From Ypsolopha sequella (Eukaryota > Arthropoda > Insecta > Lepidoptera > Ypsolophidae): DNA of 64,000 nt. Below, in pieces: positions 56,111 through 64,000 of the stretch (the stretch's first letter is position 1; every line of letters starts with the position of its first letter). Under the pieces are notes generated by a model. The model worked only from the letters and a program-made list of their open reading frames with translations. It did not search any database and was not told the origin of the DNA. The stretch spans positions 6,572,001-6,636,000 of the forward strand of contig OW203991.1 of the NCBI GenBank assembly GCA_934047225.1, given 5' to 3'. A program made the position numbers and the translations under genes.

Positions 56111-56752
56111 ACGGTCATTATGAAAAAATCGCGTTAAAGACCGGAAAAATATTTAACATAATAGGTTTTCGCCCTAAAGTACTTTTACAAGGCTTCCTTA
56201 AGTGACTTGTGTACATTTAACAAGCAGAGTAAACACAAGCACACAAACTTGGAAATATTATCAATAAGCTAAATTATCAAAACAGAATCCAAAATAACAA
56301 ATAATAACAAATAAATTGATGGTAAGCCTGAGCCTAATTTTCAGACTAATATTTTTGATTCCACTAATAAACAGGCGCAAAGCATTTTGCAAATTTTGCC
56401 TGGTTTCTGATTTGGATTTATTGATTTTCATACCTGCTTGTGTACATATTTGTTAATTCTCAGCTCTCACTAACTCACTCGTATTAAGGCGAATGGATAC
56501 GCTAACTGCAATGTGGACCTGTCTTTGAAGGCCTACTTCTCCCACACGGGTGGTCCAAAAACTCTCATAAAAATATATGATAAGCATTACCCAAGTAGCA
56601 CCTAAGCGGTATAATGAGCGTTACAAATGCCGCTTAAGAGAGATTTATAACGGCTTAACCATCATAAGCAAGCGCTACAGTAGCGATAGAGAACTTCTCA
56701 ATCACTTCTATAACACCGAAAAGGGCCCACTTTATACGGGCCTTAACGACAC

Positions 56753-57070
56753 AAAGGCGCGTGAAAAGTGATTGTAGGACCTAAAAGATATATAATAAGG
56801 TCTTCTACCACCTTTATAGAATTTGCACACATACAAAGGCGCGTGTAAAGTGATTGTAGGAGGTAAAACATATATAATAAGTTCTTGTAGCACCTTAATA
56901 GAATATGTACATATACAAAGGTGCGTGAAAAGCGATTGTAGGAGGTAAAAGAAATACAATAAGTTCTTGTACCACCTTAATAGAATATGCACATATACAA
57001 AGGTGCGTGAAAAGCGATTGTAGGAGGTAAAAGAAATACAATAAGTTCTTGTACCACCTTAATAGAATTT
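56753..57070 (+). repeat. Tandem repeat, 81-84-bp unit, nearly four copies
   Basis: aaaggcgcgtgaaaagtgat-like starts lie at about 56753, 56837, 56918 and 56999. Each unit continues gtaggaggtaaaa and ttcttgtaccacctta. Confidence 0.9.
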
Positions 57071-57755
57071 AAACATGATTGCGACGTGACTGTTACACTG
57101 AAATAAATCTCAAGTGTTTTTTTATTACATTTTCAATAGCATGAGTGAAAGGAATATATGTTATTAGATGATTTAAAAGTGATCTGATAAATGTCAATAA
57201 TGGACGAATAAATATAGGTAATTAATTGGAATGAATTTTCACTCACATACGTAAAAAACTAGTGCGAGCATCAGGTTACTGACAAAATATGCATTCATTT
57301 AGTTAAATATTTCATGCGCTTGCGAAACTCGTGGAATTTTTAGTCATTTATATTATTGAAGTGCAATAATTTTTTTAGGTTAACTTGTAATTTCTTCTCG
57401 AATGAGGCATTAGGTCTTTTTGTGATTTTATTACAGCATTACATGTAAAATGGGTATGTTTATTTTTTAAATTATGGCCTGAGGTAAGAAAAGTGATCGA
57501 TTTTTCGACATGATTAATCTCTTTATCAAAAACTGTAATGGCGGCTTGCTACAACTGGCTTAGACGTTTACTATATCCAATTAAACGGTTTAAGAAGTAG
57601 AAAGGCGCTAGTGACCACTATTACAACGCTTTGGGATCAACAATCACCGTACTATGGAGTAATTTTACTCTTTTTGGGGTACAGAAGCGCTTGAATTCTT
57701 CTTTTTAGCCCTTAAACAGTTACTATGGAGTTCAATATATAACGTTGTACAACGT

Positions 57756-57756
<1 letters not shown>
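57071..57756. other. Unique-looking part of the TIR element
   Basis: No gene is seen. The last 100 bases before the satellite are mixed-composition sequence ending caacgttgtacaacgttgat. Confidence 0.5.
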
Positions 57757-57797
<41 letters not shown>

Positions 57798-58530
57798 CGA
57801 CGATGACGATGACGATGACGATGAAGATGACGTGACGAACACGATGACGATGACAATGACGATGACGATGACCATGACGATGACGCTGACGATGACGTTG
57901 ACAATGACGTTGACGATGACGTTGACAATGACGTTGAAGATGACGATGACGATGACGTTGATGATGACGTTGACGGTGACGATGACGATGACGATGACGT
58001 TGAAGATGACGATGACGATGACGATGACGATGACCATGACGATGACGCTGACGATGACGTTGACGATGACGTTGACAATGACGTTGACGATGACGTTGAC
58101 GATGACGTTGAAGATGACGATGACAATGACGTTGATGATGACGTTGACGATGACGGTGACGATGACGATGACGATGACGTTGAAGATGACGATGACGATG
58201 ACGATGACGATGAAGATGACGTGACGATGACGATGACAATGAAGGTAACGATGACGCTGACGATGACGTTGACGATGACGTTGACAATGACGTTGACGAT
58301 GACGTTGACGATGACGTTGACGATGACGTTGAAGATGACGATGACGATGACGTTGATGATGACGTTGACGATGACGGTGACGGATGACGTTGATGATGAC
58401 GTTGACGATGACGGTGACGATGACGGTGACGATGACGATGACGTTGAAGATGACGATGACGATGACGTTGACGATGACTTTGACGATGACGTTGACGATG
58501 ACGTTGAAGATGACGATGACGATGACGTTG
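57757..58530 (+). repeat. Hexamer satellite, left arm (GAYGAC on + strand)
   Basis: A pure gat run opens the arm. It then uses variants of the hexamers gatgac, gacgat and gacgtt with strict 3-bp and 6-bp phasing. A marker phrase (gaagatgacgtgacg) recurs at about 57820 and 58211, giving a higher-order period near 390 bp. Confidence 0.9.
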
Positions 58531-59985
58531 TGACCGTCATCGTCACCGTCAACGTCATCATCAACGTCATCGTCATTGTCATCTTCAACGTCATCGTCAA
58601 CGTCATCGTCAACGTCATCGTCAACGTCATCGTCAACGTCATTGTCAACGTCATCGTCATCGTCTCGTCATCTTCATCGTCATCGTCATCGTCATCGTCA
58701 CCGTCATCGTCAACGTCATCATCAAAGTCATCGTCATCGTCATCGTCACCGTCATCGTCACTGTCATCGTCAACGTCATCATCAACGTCATCGTCATCTT
58801 CAACGTCATCATCAACGTCATCGTCATCTTCAACGTCATCGTCAACGTCATCGTCAACGTCATCATCAACGTCATCGTCATCGTCACCGTCATCATCAAC
58901 GTCATCGTCATCGTCACCGTCATCGTCACTGTCATCGTCAACGTCATCATCAACGTCATCGTCATCGTCATCTTCAACGTCATCGTCAACGTCATCGTCA
59001 ACGCCATTGTCAACGTCTTCGTCAACGTCATCGTCACCGTCATCGTCAACGTCATCGTCATTGTCATCTTCAACGTCATCGTCATCGTCATCGTCACCGT
59101 CATCGTCACCATCATCATCAACGTCATCGTCATCTTCAACGTCATCGTCAACGTCATCGTCAACGTCATCATCAACGTCATCGTCATCGTCATCTTCAAC
59201 GTCATCGTCAACGTCATCGTCAAAGTCATCGTCAACGTCATCGTCATCTTCAACGTCATCGTCATCGTCATCGTCACAGTCATCGTCACCGTCATCGTCA
59301 ACGTCATCATCAACGTCATCCGTCACCGTCATCGTCAACGTCATCATCAACGTCATCGTCATCTTCATCTTCAACGTCATCGTCAACGTCATCGTCAACG
59401 TCATCGTCAACGTCATTGTCAACGTCATCGTCAACGTCATCGTCAGCGTCATCGTTACCTTCATTGTCATCGTCATCGTCACGTCATCTTCATCGTCATC
59501 GTCATCGTCATCGTCATCTTCAACGTCATCGTCATCGTCATCGTCACCGTCATCGTCAACGTCATCATCAACGTCATTGTCATCGTCATCTTCAACGTCA
59601 TCGTCATGGTCATCGTCACCGTCATCGTCAACGTTATCATCAACGTCATCGTCATCGTCATCTTCAACGTCATCGTCAACGTCATCGTCAACGTCATCGA
59701 CAACGTCATTGTCAACGTCATCGTCAGCGTCATCGTCATGGTCATCGTCACCGTCATCGTCAACGTTATCATCAACGTCATCGTCATCGTCATCTTCAAC
59801 GTCATCGTCAACGTCATCGTCAACGTCATCGTCAACGTCATTGTCAACGTCATCGTCAACGTCATCGTCAGCGTCATCGTTACCGTCATTGTCATCGTCA
59901 TCGTCACGTCATCTTCATCGTCATAGTCATCGTCAACGTCATCGTCATCGTCAACGTCAACGTCATCGTCAACGTCCTAATCCTA
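58531..59985 (-). repeat. Hexamer satellite, right arm (same units on - strand)
   Basis: At 58531 the sequence switches abruptly to gtcatc/gtcaac hexamers, the reverse complement of the left arm. The marker phrase (cgtcacgtcatcttcatcg) recurs at about 59477 and 59905, period near 428 bp. The arm is twice as long as the left one. Long open frames on both strands follow from the 3-bp phasing and are not genes. Confidence 0.9.
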
Positions 59986-60410
59986 ATCCTGTTTGTAGTC
60001 ATATATTTGAGTTATATTTCTCAATCAAACGGTTTTAGGTGCTAATGTTGAGCTACAATACTCTAATACGGTAAAGGTGCTACAAAAGATCTTTACAGAT
60101 CGATTCTAACGCTATAGACTAGATACCACTACCATGTAACTGCTTGAGTGTTATATGTGATATTTGTAACTCTTTTGAAGCGCTTTTACCTTACTAATTG
60201 CTATTTTAGATCTCATAGTGCTATTTAGTATATTTATAACTCTGCATTGTATCTAAAGCCTGTACAAGAACTTAATAACACACCTCTGTTTCTCCAAAGC
60301 CGTAATCGTCGCTACTCTACTTCTTCAATACCACCCTTCTCTTAAAGAGATATTACAATCTCTTATATATAGTCTAAGGAATATACAAACCCTCTTCAAC
60401 CGCTGTTATA
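59986..60410. other. Unique-looking part of the TIR element
   Basis: Starts with a short cctaat run, then non-repetitive sequence up to the mariner. No gene is seen. Confidence 0.5.
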
Positions 60411-61719
60411 CGAGGGGCATGCCAAAAGAAGTTAGATACTCTTTACTCCTTTGATTGACACTGGCAAGTTATACATCATCTTATAGGCTGGTTGTTTGTT
60501 GATATATATGAAAATAGAACGCACATCATTTCTTTTTTTTTTATTTGGATGAGCATCATTTTTACGAGAATCTGGCGAGAATTCGCTTGCAGCAATGGAA
60601 CTCAGTCGAAGTGATTGTCGCGCTATGATTTATTATGACTATAAAAAAGTTTTAAGCCTCAAGAATGTTTTGAACTTTTGGCTACTACTTTTGGTGAGTC
60701 TGGTTGCTCACGAACAACAGTATTTAATTGGTTTGCTGAATTTAAAAGAGGACGGGGATGTCTCAAAGATGAAGCGAAGACAGATCGGCTGCCAACCGCG
60801 GTCACATAAGAAAACGTTCGTGCAGTCGAAAAACTTATTCACGAAAACCAACGAATTATGTATGTAGAGCTGGAGCAAGAACAGGGAATTGGATCAGCAG
60901 CAATACAAACCATAATTCACGACTACCTTTCTCTCCGTAAATGTTGTTTGTGATGGGTGCCGCACAAACTTACCGATGAGCAGAAAGACCGTCGGTTGGA
61001 TTGGTGCCTATTCATGATAGATAAATTCGACGGTGGCGAGAAAAAAAATGTGTATGATATACTGACTGGTGATGAAACATGGCTTTATAACTATGATCCC
61101 GAAACAAAGTGACATTCGACTGTATGGTGCTTTGAAGATGAGCCAACTCCAACGAAATGTCGCCGTGCACGAAGCACACAGAAACAAATGGTCGCCTCGT
61201 TTTTCAGCAAAACGGAGTATATTGCTACTGTAGTGCTAGAGAATCAAAGAACGATGAACTCCGAATGGTATGCGACAGTTTGTGCTCCAACAGTAACATC
61301 AGCTTGGTGTGACAAGCGACCGAAGTCAAGAATCCGACGCCTTCTCAGGCACCACGACAATGCGGCGTCGCACACGTCTGCCAAAACACTTGACTTTTTC
61401 GACTCAAAAAATGCGTCAATCCTCCCTCACTCACCATATTCCCCTGACCTAGCACCTTGTGATTTTACCTGTTTCCAAAAATCAAAGAAAAAATAAAGGG
61501 GAAGAAGTTTGAAAGAAAAAAGAAGATGCACTGGCTGCCTATATTTTCGAGATTTTTGAGGTGTCTAAAGAAGAGTGGTCATTGGTATTTTCCAATTAGT
61601 TCAGACGTATGGAAAAGTGTATACGTGCTCAGGGTGAATACTTCGAAAAGATCGATACTTGTAATGAAGAATAAATTTTATAATTTTTGAGTATCTAATT
61701 TCTTTTGGCATGCCCCTCG
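60411..61719 (+). mobile_element. mariner transposon, 1309 bp
   Basis: TA flanks both ends. The 31-bp TIRs (cgaggggcatgccaaaagaa at the left and its complement at the right) differ at one position. Size and layout are typical of full-length mariner. The transposase frame is broken. Confidence 0.95.
60595..61674 (+). pseudogene. mariner transposase, full length but broken
   Basis: Starting at the Met at 60595 the frames read the N-terminal DNA-binding region (F-G-E-S-G-C and N-W-F-A-E-F-K-R in a shifted frame), then W-V-P-H-K-L-T-D-E-Q. The catalytic triad motifs follow: G-D-E-T-W near 61067, H-H-D-N-A-A-S-H near 61355 and Y-S-P-D-L-A-P-C-D-F near 61440 (the D,D34D pattern of mariner). Several frameshifts and stops (for example near 60690, 60950, 61110 and 61490) prevent a full protein. 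All three Asp codons survive. Confidence 0.9.
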
Positions 61720-61774
61720 TACAACAAAGAAGCGGTACAGTGCCTTCTTATACTGCTTGTGTGCTACTTGGGTA

Positions 61775-62393
61775 TAGAGTCAAAATAGTATATTACGATA
61801 CGAGAGCGATGAAACGTTTTCTGACGAGTGTGAGTTTGCGAACAAAAAAATATTCAGGCACTTTTAATGATTTCATCCATCACCCATTATCTTGGTGGTA
61901 GAACGGGGCACCCAGTAAATCAAATATTTCAGGTCTAGTACAGGGGCCCTTGCAACTTGTGTTTGTGCTCTGTTTTTGAACATTAAAGCTATTTTTTTTT
62001 TAATATTTCAAAGCATCCTTTGACTGTATGAAGGACGTGATATAAACACGATTACATGACTCTGGTGCTAAAGAATTCATACAGTTGTCGAGCACTCGGT
62101 CAAAACAATCAGTAGATGTTATCATTCACAAACCACTATTGTTAAGGTTATAGATACTATATCATGGGTTTACGAGAGCGGGTACATTGCCCAGCAATAA
62201 TAGCACGTGCTGATTCAACCGTAAGATAATTAATACGTCTAGTTTGCAGTTAGCTAAAACAATGGAGGAACAGTAGACAATGGAGCGTCATCGTACCCTA
62301 TGGAAGACGGTTTAGTGACGGCATCATAAGCGCAGCAATTCAAACGCCACAAAAAAAAAAATCTGAAACGCGGCTCGGCCTCGGCCTTGGGCC
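61775..62393. other. Interval without recognised genes
   Basis: tattacgatacgagagcgat at 61791 repeats sequence from 38866. Nothing else is defined. Confidence 0.45.
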
Positions 62394-62397
62394 TTAA

Positions 62398-62863
62398 GGG
62401 CCTTACTATTGCCAAATGGGTACTTTCTAAAGCCTACTCCACGTTTATGGCCAAACCAAAAATAATGAAAAAATGTATTATGAATAATCAACTCTTAGAC
62501 AATATATGCAACATTTTTCTTTTTCATACCACCAAAACTTCTACATGAAAAAATGTATTAGCTAAATGGTGTTTTTTGGCTTAAATTTCCTACTGCTCCT
62601 AAGTAGCTTGGCCGATTGAATTCATTTATGCTTTGATAAATAGATACATTTAATAGCTATAAACATAACAAAGGATTATTCAATCAAACAATCACGTCCA
62701 AGTGAAAAGTATAATTTTCTCCTATTTCGCCCTATCAAGGACGCAGCGAGCGTCGTAACAGCCACTATGCATTGCGCGCTGATATGAACGTTATTTTAAT
62801 GTCGATTCCGTTGATATTTGTAGTGACAAATATCGAGCTGCTAATTTGGCGATGGTAATCGCC
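62398..62863 (-). mobile_element. TTAA-flanked MITE family D, copy 2
   Basis: TTAA at 62394-62397 and 62864-62867. It is the reverse complement of 4679-5143 with scattered differences, full length (466 bp against 465 bp). It is inserted in a different sequence from copy 1. Confidence 0.85.
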
Positions 62864-62867
62864 TTAA

Positions 62868-63475
62868 CAAAGACACATTCGCAGAGGATCTATTTAGAGA
62901 ACAACAGAGAGTTAGTTAATGTTTGTTAATCTACTACAGCGAAACCGCTTTTTCTCTGAATTAATCCTCTGCTTAAGGTGGGCCGCCATCCCGCTCAGTT
63001 ATATACCACATAAATGCTTTAGGTGTTTGTGACGTCCTGATGGCTTTGATCTCAATGAAACTTTGCACACATCTTTATATATGTTTCCCTTCTCCCCTTC
63101 CCCTTTCTTAATTGTCCTTGGTCGAGCCGCGTTTCCGAAACGAAACTATTTTTCGTTCTCTGAATTGATTCTCCGCTAATGTGTATTTGGCGAGGCCGAA
63201 GGCCGTACTGCGTTTTCAGACAAAACTATATCTTGTTCTCTAATTTGATTCCCAGGTAAAATGTCTTTCCGAAGGAACCTATTTGTTGCTCTCTGAATTG
63301 ATCCGCCGAAGGCTGAGCCGTGTTTCCAAACGAAATTTATTCTTAATAACTGATTTTATTCCTTTAGTCTCTGCCTACTCCCCTGGGTGACAGGCGTGGG
63401 AATATCTATCTATGTCTTGAAACTATTTTGGTTCTCAGAATTGATCCTCTACTAAGTGTTTTTGGCGACGCCAAA
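62868..63475 (+). repeat. Degenerate repeat with ttctctgaattgat motifs
   Basis: Phrases like cgtttccgaaacgaaactat and ttctctgaattgattct recur four to five times at irregular spacing (62950, 63160, 63235, 63290, 63430), alternating with ggcgaggccgaagg-like phrases. Confidence 0.6.
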
Positions 63476-63479
63476 GACC

Positions 63480-64000
63480 GGCGTCGCTAATGGTCATGGT
63501 TTTAACTACAAAACTAATTAAATTCCCATACAAATTTCCATTTCCTGTTTTACCACTTTAGGGGATGATTTTTCAAAAATGCTGGATCACACCATTCTTA
63601 ATTTCCAACCAAAATTTAAGGCTTCGTAACTACAAAACTATAACGAAATTTCCATACAAACTTTCATCCCCTATTTTACTCACTTATGGGATGATTTTAC
63701 AAAAACGCTTTATCACATAATTACTTATTTCTTACCAAAGCGCTTATTTTATCAACTTTCATTCTATAGGGGATGATTTCCCAAAAACCCTGAAACACAT
63801 CATTCTTGATTTTTAATCAGAAGGCTTAATACTACTTTTCATGGTTTTAACTGCAAAACATACGAAATTTTTCTATTTTAACCCCTTAGGGGATGATTTT
63901 TCAAAAACGCTGAAGGATCCTATTTTCTATTCAAAAGGCTCGCTGAAGGATCCTATTTTCTATTCAAAAGGCTTCATACCAATTTTCATGGCTTTAACTA
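63480..64000 (+). repeat. Degenerate tandem repeat of about 130-170 bp
   Basis: taggggatgatttttcaaaa recurs near 63562, 63690, 63768 and 63890 with tcatggttttaactacaaaa before it. At the end gctgaaggatcctattttct is duplicated directly. It runs off the window. Confidence 0.7.

Larger units (their letters stand above)
56590..61772. mobile_element. 5.2-kb TIR element carrying satellites and a mariner
   Basis: The left end cccaagtagcacctaagcgg and the right end, read from the right, cccaagtagcacacaagcag match over about 25 bp with three differences. TA flanks both sides. Inside are an 84-bp tandem repeat, a 2.2-kb hexamer satellite, and flanking sequence with gcgcta/tagcg motifs. A mariner (60411-61719) lies 53 bp from the right end. 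I see no transposase of its own. The superfamily is not assigned. Confidence 0.65.

Noticed and set aside
57665..60045. Very long open frames (605, 489, 220 and 191 codons) on both strands of the hexamer satellite
   Set aside because: They are products of 3-bp phasing in a tandem repeat, give only D, S, T, M, V, I, H or R runs, and exist in several frames at once.

Overview
The window looks like insect nuclear DNA, most likely from a moth or butterfly. It is AT-rich, has intron-split genes with GT-AG junctions, and carries BEL/Pao, RTE-type LINE, Helitron, piggyBac, hAT and mariner remains plus many TTAA-flanked and TA-flanked MITEs. The species call is an inference from repeat types and gene style; I see no bacterial, plasmid or viral genome organisation. 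I found two host genes with support. The first is the 3' part of an unrecognised gene on the minus strand (exons 2938-2992, 1647-1800 and 704-854, with a possible small exon at 3979-4011). The second is part of the HIF prolyl-4-hydroxylase gene (EGLN/Hph/fatiga) on the minus strand (exons 46133-46272, 43154-43270 and 37625-37686). Its 5' exons and last exon were not found. A third coding-like stretch at 30351-30759 is split by a MITE.

Nearly everything else is mobile or repeated DNA. From left to right: foldback MITEs (2.3-5.8 kb); a BEL/Pao element with 690-bp LTRs (5903-11417, minus); a 7-kb foldback structure with roughly 1-kb inverted arms (13295-20457) that encloses a Helitron remnant and LINE remnants; a MITE-in-MITE with a LINE inside (22.2-23.5 kb); a hAT element holding several other elements (24911-27597); smaller TIR elements (28-31 kb); a 94-bp tandem array (31.56-32.78 kb); and more MITEs up to 37 kb. 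The EGLN gene spans 37.6-46.3 kb and has a BEL/Pao element in an intron (39885-42801).

Just upstream of EGLN exon A, a MITE is broken by a second MITE and by a very young BEL/Pao element with identical 467-bp LTRs (46852-50809). Then come two abutting TA-flanked MITEs, a 68-bp minisatellite, a deleted piggyBac, and a 5.2-kb TIR element (56590-61772). That last element contains an 84-bp tandem repeat, a 2.2-kb hexamer-based satellite in two opposite-strand arms, and a mariner copy. The right end holds a second copy of a TTAA MITE and degenerate tandem repeats.

The elements interact mainly by nesting. The clearest pattern is that a palindromic MITE family (called C here) has taken TTAA-specific insertions at the same internal TTAA, or at its mirror image, in three of its five copies. 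All family letters (A, B, C, D, E, F, G, H) are my own labels for this window. I read the sequence by eye; alignments and boundaries have not been computed.
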